The notes under the pieces were generated by a model that was not told the origin of the DNA, ran no database searches, and saw nothing but the letters and a program-made list of their open reading frames with translations. Below, in pieces: positions 22,337 through 34,100 of a stretch of DNA of 64,000 nt. This DNA comes from Anthopleura xanthogrammica (Eukaryota; Cnidaria; Anthozoa; Actiniaria; Actiniidae): NCBI GenBank assembly GCA_964019055.1, contig OZ025220.1:5754620-5818619 (forward strand). Reading direction: 5' to 3'. The translations under genes and the position numbers were made by a program. The number at the start of each line of letters is the position of its first letter. The first letter of the stretch is position 1.

Positions 22337-23689
22337 TACAGTCAAAGCTTTCGTTAACGACCACCTTGGGAAATCGAAAAAGTGGAGCCGTAACTAGAGC
22401 TGGTCGCTTACGAGAATTATCTCTCATCAGCGGCAAAGTAAACGGGACTGATTTCAAAATCGTGGTCGTAACTAGAGCTGGTCGCTTACGAGAATTATCT
22501 CTCATCAGCGGCAAAGCAAACGGGACTGATTTCAAAATCGTGGTCGTAACTAGAGCTGGTCGCTTACGAGAATTATCTCTCATCAGCGGCAAAGCAAACG
22601 GGACTGATTTCAAAATCGTGGTCGTAACTAGAGCTGGTCGCTTACGAGAATTGTCTCTCATCAGCGGCAAAGCAAACGGGACTGATTTCAAAATCGTGGT
22701 CATAACTAGAGCTGGTCGCGTACGAGAATTATCTCTCATCAGCGGCAAAGCAAACGGGACTGATTTCAAAATCGTGGTCGTAACTAGAGCTGGTCGCTTA
22801 CGAGAATTATCTCTCATCAGCGGCAAAGCAAACGGGACTGATTTCAAAATCGTGGTCGTAACTAGAGCTGGTCACTTACGAGAATTGTCTCTCATCAGCG
22901 GCAAAGCAAACGGGACTGATTTCAAAATCGTGGTCGTAACTAGAGCTGGTCGCTTACGAGAATTATCTCTCATCAGCGGCAAAGCAAACGGGACTGATTT
23001 CAAAATCGTGGTCGTAACTAGAGCTGGTCGCTTACGAGAATTGTCTCTCATCAGCGGCAAAGCAAACGGGACTGATTTCAAAATCGTGGTCATAACTAGA
23101 GCTGGTCGCGTACGAGAATTATCTCTCATCAGCGGCAAAGCAAACGGGACTGATTTCAAAATCGTGGTCGTAACTAGAGCTGGTCGCTTACGAGAATTAT
23201 CTCTCATCAGCGGCAAAGCAAACGGGACTGATTTCAAAATCGTGGTCGTAACTAGAGCTGGTCACTTACGAGAATTGTCTCTCATCAGCGGCAAAGCAAA
23301 CGGGACTGATTTCAAAATCGTGGTCGTAACTAGAGCTGGTCACTTACGAGAATTATCTCTCATCAGCGGCAAAGCAAACGGGACTGATTTCAAAATCGTG
23401 GTCGTAACTAGAGCTGGTCGCTTACGAGAATTGTCTCTCATCAGCGGCAAAGCAAACGGGACTGATTTCAAAATCGTGGTCGTAACTAGAGCTGGTCACT
23501 TACGAGAATTGTCTCTCATCAGCGGCAAAGCAAACGGGACTGATTTCAAAATCGTGGTCATAACTAGAGCTGGTCGCGTACGAGAATTATCTCTCATCAG
23601 CGGCAAAGCAAACGGGACTGATTTCAAAATCGTGGTCATAACTAGAGCTGGTCGCGTACGAGAGTAGTCGCTAGGAAACGTCGACTGTA
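22337..23689. mobile_element. TA-flanked TIR element containing a 75-bp tandem array
   Basis: Left end TACAGTCAAAGCTTTCG then TTAACGACCACC; right end GTAGTCGCTAGGAAACG then TCGACTGTA. These are imperfect TIRs of about 27 bp, and the TA at each end fits a Tc1/mariner-type target duplication. The interior is almost wholly the 75-bp array. Lies just after the stop of the secreted cysteine-rich gene and may fall in its 3'UTR: AATAAA occurs at 23,689 and again near 23,724. Confidence 0.8.
22385..23667. repeat. 75-bp minisatellite, about 17 copies
   Basis: The unit contains GTAACTAGAGCTGGTCGCTT, ACGAGAATTATCTCTCATC and AGCGGCAAAGCAAACGGGAC. Units differ by a handful of recurring variants (GCTTAC/GCGTAC/ACTTAC, ATTATC/ATTGTC, GTCGTA/GTCATA). 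Since 75 is a multiple of 3, open frames run through it on both strands; these are not genes. Confidence 0.95.
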
Positions 23690-24151
23690 ATAAATTGTAT
23701 GTATTACTAAAGTTTAGAGTGAAAATAAAGTGAAAAATTAGACCACTTGTCATCTGGATCAGTTTTCTTAACAATGCAACTTTGAAGAGTGGGTTAACAC
23801 CACGTGCGTTATAGGACCGCATAATGACGTCATGATGCTGAGGATGTATGAGAAACGATTTTCAGCTGAGTCAACGATACCCAGCTGCATAAGGGTACAC
23901 ATCGCTCGCTATAGGTGTGTTTGTATATTTAATAAAAAGACGATGAATGCGTTAGAAGCAGGCCAATATCTAGATAATAACCTTGAAATAGAGAAATTCT
24001 TATCTCATTATTATACTTAATAGAGCTGTTTTCGTATGAGTTGGAAACATACGGTACTAACTTACAGCAAGTACACTGTACGCCATGTATGCCGTAATAT
24101 TGAAATGGCCTCCCATTGCCTTCCAGTAATTCATTCAATCACAATGGGTAG

Positions 24152-24403
24152 TTACGGCTCGGTGGCGGCGGTCCAGTGTTCGATTGGAAAATTCTGAGCA
24201 AATAATAACAGGGCTGAAAATCTAATGAAAGAACATTGTCTTTCTCTTGAAATGTGGCCTTGATAAATCTTTCCAGCAATAAATAGTTTGGAAATTGACA
24301 TAGCTAAATTGCCTAAAGAATGCTTGCCTTCCTCAAAAACTTGAAAAAACGCACCCAAAGAACCCAAAATCGTAGGCAGAACGTATGCACTTATCACGAC
24401 CAC
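24152..24403 (-). pseudogene. Possible retrotransposon-ORF relic
   Basis: The minus-strand frame has VVISAYVLPTILGSLGAFF followed by SISKLFIAGKI. It is reminiscent of the VIPVVIGALG segment near the C-terminus of another coral retroelement ORF. The match is weak and short, and the rest of the frame is unrecognisable. Confidence 0.3.
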
Positions 24404-24630
24404 GCTCCGAAAAATCCTTCATGACAGACACAAATTGAGAGGAATTGAAAGCAAAGAGAACACAGGGATCCCGTCAAGATTAATGTTTCTGCTTCGCAGC
24501 AATAACGTATCAGACATACAACCCAATGAATAACAAAGAAAACCGTGTTCGTAACGATGGATAAAGTCAAACAGACAATCCCGCTTCATTGACTTGCAAA
24601 ATAAACTATTAATACATTTTTTTTTAATTA

Positions 24631-24766
24631 ACTGGCGAGAAATGAATCCAGTGGTCTACTGGTCTTACCGGCAGGTACGACACATGAATATGGCATTTTT
24701 GCTTATATTTTGTTTGGGAAAATTAAATTAAGATTATTGAAACCTTATAGAGCGTATTAAGGTGAC
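24631..24766. repeat. Orphan copy of the gene A/B promoter region
   Basis: CTGGCGAGAAATGAATCCAG, GTGGTCTACTGGTCTTACC, TATGGCATTTTTGCTTATAT and TTGAAACCTTATAGAGCGT match the sequence just upstream of the putative TATA boxes of genes A (about 30,565-30,690) and B (about 55,560-55,690). Here the box is altered from TATATAG to TATAGAG and no gene follows. Confidence 0.75.
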
Positions 24767-24834
24767 TGCCTCCTTCAGTAAGCAGTTCAGAATTTTATTT
24801 AATAAGGATTACAGAATTTAACTCTGATTCAAAA

Positions 24835-25500
24835 AGTGAAAAAAAAATGGGGTTTCCCGAGAACGTTTTCGAGATAATGAATTTTGAATATTATCATCTT
24901 GACATCTGGACATGTTTCGAAAAATTGCAGAAATAAAGATTTCCACAAATAAGATTCACTGACAAAAAAAACTTTAGGATAATTTTCTTCTGACATCTAC
25001 TTTAAACATTATTTGATTTCGAGAACTAACTAAAACATTTGAAGAAAGTTTCAAGAATAATCTCAAAATTCAGCATTTTATTTGTTAAATGATGATGACA
25101 ACACAAGCACATAGAATGCTTTTCTATTTTTTCTAATAATTACTTTTTTGTCAAAAGGCACCTGGTTTAAGCAATGAATTTACCCATAACATATTTGCAT
25201 ATGATTGAAGGAGTTTTATAACAGAAATGTTAGATAAGCCTTATTTAGATCTATCGTTTAGAATAGTCTAATGCCTTTGCCCGCAGAATTTGGTTGCATT
25301 CTCTTGACTACTTTTCGTAGGGACTTTGTGAGCAAAATCACCACGAATTATTACAAATACCTACTTTCACTACATCTTATTCCTCTATAACCAATACGGT
25401 GACTCCCCACTTTTTTTCTCGGTCTTTGAGTTGCCTAACGATGATCTATAAATGACAGGATATCTAAGAAAATTCATTGCTTAAACCAGGTGCCTTTATG
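24835..25500. repeat. Dispersed repeat also upstream of genes A and B
   Basis: AAAATGGGGTTTCCCGAGAA, CGTTTTCGAGATAATGAATT, AACATTTGAAGAAAGTTT and ATGATGACAACACAAGCACA recur in the same order at about 29,742-30,060 and 55,003-55,320, and in reverse orientation at about 51,250-51,610. Confidence 0.7.
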
Positions 25501-26084
25501 GAAAGTTATAAGTGACATTATTTTGGTTAAATATACATGGTTAACGCTTGTTAGATTCGTTCAGTGGCGGTGAACTATCATTTGTTCATCGGGTCTCCCA
25601 TCCACGAGTTCAAAACCGCTCAGTTTAGATCAAGTATTTTTTTTCCATTGTGCGCCTCTTCGTCAACACTAATAAGTTGTTTGTTTTGGAGACGGTTAGT
25701 ATATTTCTTACTTTTATGATCTCAAAATCTCCTTTTTTTATTTAACATCGATAATACTTCACTGTTCAGTTTAGCATTTGCTTTATCTGGCTGGACAGTT
25801 CGGTTTAATAACGAAATTCTCTTTATGAATGAACTAATCTGGTCGATCGGCCTGTTCCGTCTAATGGAAAGCACCCTAAAACTATTGCTAGTAGATATTG
25901 ATCCTAGTAGTCCTTTCCGGGACTTATGAGGGGACTGGGAACGAGTCTAGAAATATCAATCTAATTAAGAAACAAACTCCATCACATGAAACTTACTTAC
26001 TTACTGCCCAAAATGCTTAGCTGGAATGTAGGGCAGCAACAAAGGATGAAAAGTCGTAACGTTTTCCTTTGTTGCTGTTTCCGT

Positions 26085-26305
26085 AACATACGTTTTTTTA
26101 CAAGACAGGGTTGTTAGTCCTGTGCCCAACCCCCTAACTTGGAGGACCGGTGGATCGTGCTTCGTCCGGCCTATACCCTTTGACCTGTCTGGCTTGGGTG
26201 ACCCTACCAGGAGACTAAGCTCCCGCCAGCATAGCTCTAGGGGTCATAGAGGCACGCAAGCTCTCCAAGCACGACAAGGTGGCGATCCGCCGGAGAGATA
26301 CACAT
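26085..26305 (+). mobile_element. Non-LTR retrotransposon 3'-end fragment
   Basis: GACAGGGTTGTTAGTCCTGT, CCCAACCCCCTAACTTGGAG, GGCTTGGGTGACCCTACCAG and GCATAGCTCTAGGGGTCATA belong to a conserved GC-rich 3' segment I have seen at the ends of non-LTR elements in many invertebrates. The small frame at 26,122-26,307 is a by-product. Confidence 0.65.
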
Positions 26306-26351
26306 GAAAGACCGCACTAGAATTAATAAATTTACCAAGATTTAGAATGGG

Positions 26352-26500
26352 CAAATACTGACTGATTTACAGGCTTGAAACAAATCGGTAAAAATGAGAG
26401 AGAATGTATGGTTTTTGGGACGCTGTCCTCAAACCCCATACATTCTCTCTTATTTTTGCAACTTTTAAAAGCTCGCCAGTCAGTAAGTATTCATCTAAAT
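26352..26500. mobile_element. Palindromic insert
   Basis: GAGAGAATGTATGG and CCATACATTCTCTC face each other, with outer arms AATACTGACTG / CAGTCAGTAAGTATT. About 145 bp, nested in the 25,911-26,622 element. Confidence 0.7.
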
Positions 26501-26735
26501 ATGCTCAAACTCGGTAATAATATACTAATATCAGTATGATCGTTTTTGTGATGGGGATCATCTCTTAATTAGATAAATATTTTCACTCGTCCCCAGTCCC
26601 CTCACGAATTCCGGAAAGGCCTATGCAATGAACATTAAAATTAAAGTAAATGAGAATTAAAAGTGGAATCCACGAGTGGCTCTTCCTCCACTGCATTCCA
26701 ATTGGAATTTAGAAGTTTATTTTTTTTCCTTGCAG

Positions 26736-26992
26736 GTGACAAGATCAATCACATCTTTAGAAATACAAGGAATGTGTTGCCTAATTTTGTAAGATTCACC
26801 GGTGGCAGTACTAGAAAACCTAGGGCAATCAATAGCGAATTTTACTGGTCACGCTTACTTGAGCAACAAGAGAAACCACAATCCGAATTGAGAGGCTCGG
26901 TTGCGCTAGAATGGGTGGGCCTCGAAAGAATAGTCGTTTTGTATAATCAGTTTGCCAATATGAGAGAGCCTGGGGTTGTAATCCACGACTAG
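26736..26992 (+). CDS. Candidate terminal exon, unknown protein
   Basis: A pyrimidine tract and TTGCAG acceptor precede an 85-codon open frame ending in TAG at 26,990. AATAAA follows immediately at 26,995-27,000. The translation (for example FVRFTGGSTRKPRAINSEF and LRGSVALEWVGLERIVVL) matches nothing I know, and I found no partner exon upstream. Acceptor, open frame and polyadenylation signal together are the only support; chance or a relic is quite possible. Confidence 0.3.
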
Positions 26993-26999
26993 TGAATAA

Positions 27000-29040
27000 A
27001 CACTGGGTTTTGATTTTACTGTAATGAAAAGAAATACAATTCTAGACATAGATCTCACTTTCTCTCTTGACTTTACGTTTTATATAACCTCTGCGGGTTA
27101 AAGACCTCTGATATTCTGAACTTCTTTTATCGAACATTTCAATAGAACAATTCCTTCTAATTCTTGTAACAACAGGTTTTGCCTTCATGCAGTGAAAAGA
27201 ATGTGAAATGAGTGGGTCTAATGTCCGTGGGCTTAGAATATACATCTGTGGTAATGAATCCACCATCTAATGACAACGTCATTAATCACTATCTTCACAC
27301 TTATTGCATTCACAACATCAAAACGATTTTGTTACCTAATTTTTCTCTCTCACAAATTTCACCCGAAGTTTATGCCAGAAAGAACTATTTTAAGCATAAT
27401 TTCGACTTTGGCAACACGTTGCGAATTGTCCCTTACCAACTCAAAATGACGAATTTTTCCGCAGCGTTGAGCAAAAATAAAAATCGCCGTTTTCAATCGT
27501 CTCGTGCAATATCGACTTTAAGAATATGAAAAGATCATCAGTGCTGATATTATTGATATTTATATTCGTTTTTTTCCATGAGCACTGATAATTCTTTTCT
27601 GATATGCTGGATTCGTTGTAGAACTGGCTTTTTATATTGACATTTGATTATTCCATATTTTTTTCACAGTTGATTTATCGAGAAGAGCCGGAGAATTGAA
27701 AATGGCGGCAAAAATATTTCATGCAAAAGAACGAATTTCAAAAGAATAAATTTGACGCCAAACGTGGAAAATAAAGCATTGTAGGATTTAGTAAAAGGGT
27801 CTATAGAACAATTTTTTCGCGCAAATAAACCCAAATTTGATTTGATTTATTTCTATCAGTCCAAAGTATTAATATAATTTAGCCTTTTCCAATTTCAATT
27901 TGTTTATAGATACAATCTTTATTTTATTTATTTATTTATTTTATTTTTTTATCTAATTTTTTTATTGTTCACGATTGGTAAATGTAAGTTTGAAAAAGAA
28001 TAGCCAGACGTTTTGGGGCTACTTCCTCTTCATCAGTGATCGACATGTCTGCCTCACAAACCCGAGGAAATGCTCTGAGAGCGTCAAGTTATTTTTCAAA
28101 TACCCCCTTTTTACACCTTAACATTTTAGGGCACCACAAATTTCTCATCTGTTTCCACCAACAATTTTTCGTGAAAGCTCCCTTAGTATGTTTAGAGCAG
28201 AGAAGCTCCTTGTTTACTGGTTTTTTTTCCAACAAGAATAGCACCGAAACAGTACTTAAAGTAAAACAAAAGTCTCGATCTCTAGGCTCCCAAACCATTT
28301 CAATACATTAAGGTGAAGGACTATTTTAGCAAGGAGTAAATAGACATTTTGCTCATAAGACATTGCTTCAATTAACTGAAATATTTTATACATTGTAAAT
28401 GTTTTTTTTTGTCATTTGGTTCTTTAGTAATCAGCTTCTACGAAAATAGGAGAAAATACAATTTTCATCAGAGCATGGCAGACGGCCGTCTTCTAATCGG
28501 CTGTTTCAAGTTCAAGTACTTTATCACAATGGATAGTTAATTCATTTCTATTTTGATCACAGCTTTCTTGAAAACACTTTAAAACTGAACGGAACAAAGT
28601 AGCTAATCATGCTATTCTCAGCGACACTTTATGATCAAGACACTATTCTATAAACCATTTAAATACTGCTGATAGCCGTTTTGAAAATAGTTGACGTTTT
28701 GAAAATCTGTAAAGATAGATTTGTTGTTTTAACCAAGCAGGGACCGCGTGAGGGAAGGGGCTGGTAGGGCTATAACTCTACAGCTTTTTCCCTTTTCCCT
28801 TACTAGTCTTTTATATTTACCAATCTTAGCCCCACCACTTTTTCCCATACTATTCTATTATTTCCCATAATGTATCACAATAGACGTTTTTGCTATAACG
28901 AACATTTTCGACATTTTCGAAATCTCGTGCTGTTTGAACAAAAGATGTACGAATTGTTTTGTGATTTTGTTGTTTAGGAATAATAATAGTATTGGTAATG
29001 ATAATTAGACTGAATCAGCGTTTCACACGAGCAATGCCAC
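27000..29040. other. Intergenic, nothing firmly recognised
   Basis: AT-rich. Open frames at 27,042-27,266 (-), 27,212-27,529 (+) and 28,036-28,311 (both strands) lack domains or paired splice sites. The phrase GACGTTTTGGGGCTACTTCC near 28,010 resembles a retroelement tail but is not enough to call. Confidence 0.4.
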
Positions 29041-29044
29041 ATTT

Positions 29045-29407
29045 ATAATACTCTAATATTCCAGTTTCACATTCGATGGAAACCGCTGTTTTTGAAGACC
29101 ACAGACTCATTTGTACAGGCTTAGCCTCGCTTATAAGTCAGCTATTCAACGACATCATTAAAAGTCCGTGGGATTTCAAAACATTGGTATTGTTCAACTT
29201 ACACATTCTTTACATTACGGTTGACTTTTGCAAATCATTAGCAACAGCCAACTGCAATGTAAAGAATGTGCAAGTTGAATAATACCAATCCCACGGACTT
29301 TTAATGGTGTATTTGAATAGATGACTTATAAACGAGGCTAAGCCTGTACAAATGAGTCTGTGGTCTTCAAAAACAGCGGTTTCCATCGAATGTGAAACTG
29401 GAGTATT
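29045..29407. mobile_element. Foldback MITE, copy 2
   Basis: Same long inverted-arm element as 9,057-9,404, in the opposite orientation. AATATTCCAGTTTCAC starts the left arm and GTGAAACTGGAGTATTA ends the right. It sits immediately before the left edge of duplication unit A. Confidence 0.9.
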
Positions 29408-30086
29408 ATCATTACCAATAAATTGCATTTACAAATTACCAAGAACGCGCTTTACAAGCCTCAACATGGTTGGTATTTTATAACTTTTCTATAGCCCTTG
29501 GTCACGTCCCGTCTGATGGATTTTTGAAAAGGATCCCAACTAAAATAGGCAAACAATTAAAATAAAAACAATAGCTGGTACTCATTATTCTGATAATTTT
29601 TTCACACCCGGTCTGATAGTAGTCTGAAGTAGGACGTCCTGGTACACGAGACAAATGTCGTAAAAACCAAATGGTATATTACAAAATGCTCTTAGAAAGA
29701 TATTTTACACAGAATTTAACACTTATCCCAATAATGAAAAGAAAAATGGGGTGTCCCGAGCTCGTTTTCGAGTTATGAATTTTGAATATGACCATCTTGA
29801 CAAATTTTCGAAAGAAAAATGGTGGAACTCAAGCTTTGCACACAAAAAGTCATAACTTAAAAATTAAAAAAACTCTGGAAGCAATTTTCACAGGACATAT
29901 GCTTTAAACATTATGTTCGAAGTCAAACTAAAAATATTTGAAGAAAGTTTTAAAAATAAGCTCAAACATCTTATTAGCTCAATGAACAGAAAATCGTAAT
30001 CAAATGATGACAACAAAAACACATAAAACGCTTTTTTTATAAGTTCTAATAAATACGTTTTCTTCAAAGTTTCTCAAAAGATTGAG

Positions 30087-30580
30087 TTTTACCTGTTGTT
30101 TTAGCAATGTAGGAATGTAAAAGAAAAATATCAAGTCCGGTGCAAATTTCTTTTCTTTTCTCCCTGTTGAAGTTCAAAACCTGTATGGTCCCTCAATAAA
30201 ATTCTGAAGCTTATAATGCGGTTTTGCGGGGTTTTCGTGCGCGCGCACATCGTGATTGAACAAATTGAACGTTCAAAAGTAGTCAGTCACCTTAGTTATG
30301 AGAAAACTATCTAATTTGCTGGCGAGAAATGAATTTTACCTGTTGTTTTAGCAATGTAGGAATGTAAAAGAAAAATATCAAGTCCGGTGCAAATTTCTTT
30401 TCTTTTCTCCCTGTTGAAGTTCAAAACCTGTATGGTCCCTCAATAAAATTCTGAAGCTTATAATGCGGTTTTGCGGGGTTTTCGTGCGCGCGCACATCGT
30501 GATTGAACAAATTGAACGTTCAAAAGTAGTCAGTCACCTTAGTTATGAGAAAACTATCTAATTTGCTGGCGAGAAATGAA
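30087..30580. repeat. 247-bp tandem duplication upstream of gene A
   Basis: Two copies in a row, each running from TTTTACCTGTTGTTTTAGCA to GCTGGCGAGAAATGAA. They contain AAGTCCGGTGCAAATTTC and GTGCGCGCGCACATCGTG. Unit B has only one copy (about 55,333-55,576). Confidence 0.93.
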
Positions 30581-30676
30581 TTCTGTGGTCTACTGGTCTT
30601 ACCAGGTATTACACAAGAATATGGCATTTTTGCTTGTATTTTGTTTGGGAAAATTAAATTAAAATTATTGAAACCT

Positions 30677-30814
30677 TATATAGGGTATTAAAGATTTATA
30701 GATGTTTAATTAAAACAATGATTTTGAGGGCATAAAAGTGAGAAGAAATAAGGCAACAAATCACACAAGTTTTGATTCTCGGAGGGAAAAGATCTGTTTG
30801 TTTGGTGGGTAAAG
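30677..30814 (+). promoter_or_regulatory. Putative TATA box and 5'UTR exon of gene A
   Basis: TATATAG at 30,677-30,683 is followed about 130 bp later by a strong donor (AAAG|GTAAGC, exon end 30,814). A long pyrimidine-rich intron end then closes with TTATTAG|G at 31,149-31,151, ten bases before the start codon. This suggests a non-coding first exon starting near 30,705. Inference from spacing only; unit B has the same signals at 55,674 and 55,812. Confidence 0.5.
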
Positions 30815-31160
30815 GTAAGCAAATATTTCTAAATTTCAGGCCAATTGTCAGTTAAATGTGAACACCTATCCACACCCTCGGTTTCTGTGAATGACATTTT
30901 TTCCAACTTACTCGTTAGTTCTCTTCTCGTTGTTGTCTCGTTGTTGTCTCGTTGTTGTCTCGTCGTCAATGTTTGTTGTATTATGTTATTTCTGTTATTT
31001 TAAATATATTTTAATTCAACATCCTTCGATAATTTGCATAAAACGAGGCAGGACTTCTATATATTTTTCACTCTTCTTTTCTCGTCCTCATTTTCTCTAC
31101 ATACTGTTTACTATATTTTTACATTTGAATTCCTGCTTTGAGTTATTAGGTTCTACAAGC

Positions 31161-34100
31161 ATGGCAGGTCTTTCGTCACGTTGGATCATTGTACTCTGTT
31201 TCTGTTTTCTCTCGCAACAATTTGCACCAGCCTACACGGCTTATTTGTCAAACAATGGCCTTGTGAAATCAAAGCGATCGGCGGAGCAAGAAGAACTAAA
31301 TCAGGAAGAAGAAGAAGAAAGCCAAGCGTATCACGATGAACAGGAAGATAGTGAAGGTGAATTCATGTATATATACAGTCAATTGAAAAAACGTTGTCGT
31401 CGACCGGCTCCGCGACTGCGCGACGAGCCCGAATGGGAATGCTTGTAAAAATCACTGAGCCGGTTGAATTCTTCACTGATTGAATATGCGCCGGGCTTAC
31501 AGTACGAAAATTCGCTGGAAAAATAGCATTTTAATGACTTAAGAGATTCAAAATTGGGAACATCTTTGACTGAATTTTAGTCATTTCGACTTATGTCTTC
31601 TTTTCGTAAAACTCGAACACATACATCTAAAGGGTTGCTGCTTATATTATTTTATTAGTAAGCAAAAACAACTGCTTCAGAGCGAATAATTAAGCGCTTC
31701 AGTGATTTCTACCCATACTCCGTTTCGGTCCAGTCGCGTAGTCGCGGAGCCGGTCAGCGACAACGTTTTTTTCAAATGACTGTATTACAGTGCGGGCACT
31801 CGAACCGTGGGCACCAATTTTTTTTTTTTTTTTTTGACATTTTTTAAATGTCCATTCAGAAACCAGATTCATAACGAGGCTCTGATATTATGTTTAGTTA
31901 ACTAACCTAGAAATAATGTCAGAGCCTCGTTATGAATCTGGCTTCTGACTGGACGATAAAAAAGGTGAAATCATCAAGTGAAGAGGCCCAACAAATCTAT
32001 TTACATGTGATAATTCATGTGATAATTCTACTGCTACAACGCTTTAATAGGGACCTTAAGCACCAGGACGGGAGGGCGAGGACGGCGTCAAGTCCGAGAA
32101 AGGACTTGGTCGAGAACGCCGTCCGTCCTCTCGTAACGTAACATTAGAGACCTTAAGATCCACGACGGGAGCGGGTGGCGACGGCGGACGATGATGCCAG
32201 CACGTTTTCAAAACGGTTTTTCGTGTGCGCGCCGTCGTCCTTGCCGTTGCCGTCCTCTCCAGAACGTCACTTGGTGCTTTTTCACGTTCTAGCGAGGACT
32301 GCAGCAGCAAGGACGACGGCGCGCGCACGAAAAACCGTCTTGAAAGCGTGCTGGCGTCAAGTTAGTATTTTGATTTCTAAACTTTTGCTAGTTTTCCCGT
32401 CCTGGTTCTTAAGTGTTACGTTGTGTGAAAACCGACGGCGATCTCGACCTAGTCCTTTCTCGGACTTTACGTCGCCGTCCTCGTCCTCCCGTCCTGGTGC
32501 TTAAGGTCCCTTATAAAGGGTGGTAACGCAGTCTTTGCTATAATTAGCACCAACTGAAGGCTCAGCCATACCTAACATCAACACTCGTGTCACTTCTTTA
32601 TATCAGATAATGTTGTACAAGAGCGAGGTTTTGTAAGTGGAATTATTGGACTTGCCAAAAAAGGGCTGAAGACATTAAGAAAGACTATATCAACTGCCAG
32701 TAAATTTTTTGATGTCGCTGATGTTGGATTTACGATTGCACAAGCCATTGGTGGATGCGATTTAGCGGCTCGTACATCAATTGAAGAACTTTGGGAGCAG
32801 CATAACAAGCTTGCTGCTGAGTATACTAACATCAATAAACAAATCGATGAAAATATCCTGGAAGGTAAGTGAAATGTGCGAAAGATATTGCAGCTACAAC
32901 AAGAGACGGTCATATGTGACATTGACTTAGTAACCCAGAGGTTTTTTTTTGAGACGGAAGTGTAATAGCTTGTGTTGACTTCAGTCTCATACTTGGTCCG
33001 TGAGCGGCATATACCCAGATCGGGAACCCATTACTAACTCAGTTTTGTAGTGACGTCATTTCTATGTCACTATTCCAGATCAGCTGGTGGGTCTGTAAGC
33101 CAGCATATTCCCAGATCAGGAGCCCAATACTAGGAGCATCCATCTCCAAAAACTGGATCCGTAAACCAATATCAGTATTCTAAGTTCAGAACCTCATTAA
33201 TAGTGGCATCCATGCATCTCCAATCCACACCGTGAATTAGCGTTGTTATTGCTGGAAAGGGACATACAAGTAGAATTCTTAGTAAGGACGTTAAAATATA
33301 TAAGCTGATAATGTTATTGGTTCTTTCAGCTACCAACTTAGGGAACTATGCAAATTTTAGTTATGCAAGGCACGATGACGTTAGACACGCAATTGAGGAT
33401 CTGGTAAAGATTCAGGACACAGTTTTCAAGGCAATGAATCCGCTATTTAAAGATGCAGTAACTAATGCAACTTTCGATATTCAGGTAAAGTATTTTGCAA
33501 TTCAGTCTATCTAATTTAAAAAGGCAGTAAAAACCAAAACGCCAAATAATGTCATCACAATTAACCTGAAATACCCTCGTGGCTGGTCAAAATCAAATTA
33601 TTTTATTTTAATTTAATTTAAATTATTCTTTAAATGCTGAATGAAACTATTTCTAAATTTATTTCCATTTAGTTTCTACAATGTTTTAAACTAATTGTGA
33701 GCTGATTTATAAAAAGTAGTTCTCCTAATTTGGTCGTGTTATTGCTATTTTTGCTCATGTTTTGTGTGTCTGTCATTGTCATAAACGGCGAGAGCCGTAT
33801 TCTGCAGTGTACTCATATTAAATATTCTAAAACTCATTAATATTCAATGAGGCTAAGAGCCAATCGTGTCGCCCAAACTAAACACGTGACGTATATTTTA
33901 TACTAGGATAAAGGTCCATCAAACTAAACTAAAAGTCGGGGGCGGTTTTGAATATCTCAGGGGAGTGCGGGGCTGATTAATAATTCATATCCGTGCTGAT
34001 ACAATATACGCATCAAGAATTCCGCGCTACTGCTCTAAGCTCTAAGGGGATTAAAAAGTGGGATAATATTTTGTATAATATGCAATTTTTCGGTATATTT

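Larger units (their letters stand above)
25911..26622. mobile_element. TIR element of about 710 bp, with a LINE fragment inside
   Basis: TCCTTTCCGGGACTTATGAG then GGGACTGGGAACGAGTC on the left; CGTCCCCAGTCCCCTCACGA then ATTCCGGAAAGGCC on the right. The arms stay similar for more than 50 bp (ATCTAATTAAG at the inner end). Confidence 0.8.

Noticed and set aside
22366..23667. A 433-aa repetitive protein read through the 75-bp array, also open on the minus strand
   Set aside because: The unit is a multiple of three, so frames stay open on both strands. It lies inside a TIR element and its changes show no coding bias.
22385..23667. CRISPR-like regular repeat array
   Set aside because: The units are contiguous without unique spacers, and the window is clearly eukaryotic.
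26122..26307. A 61-aa GC-rich protein
   Set aside because: It lies within a conserved non-LTR retrotransposon 3' segment and has no independent support.
32056..32504. Arg/Ser-rich open frames on both strands of gene A intron 1, repeated in unit B
   Set aside because: They are products of a GC-rich palindromic MITE; conservation between A and B reflects the duplication only.
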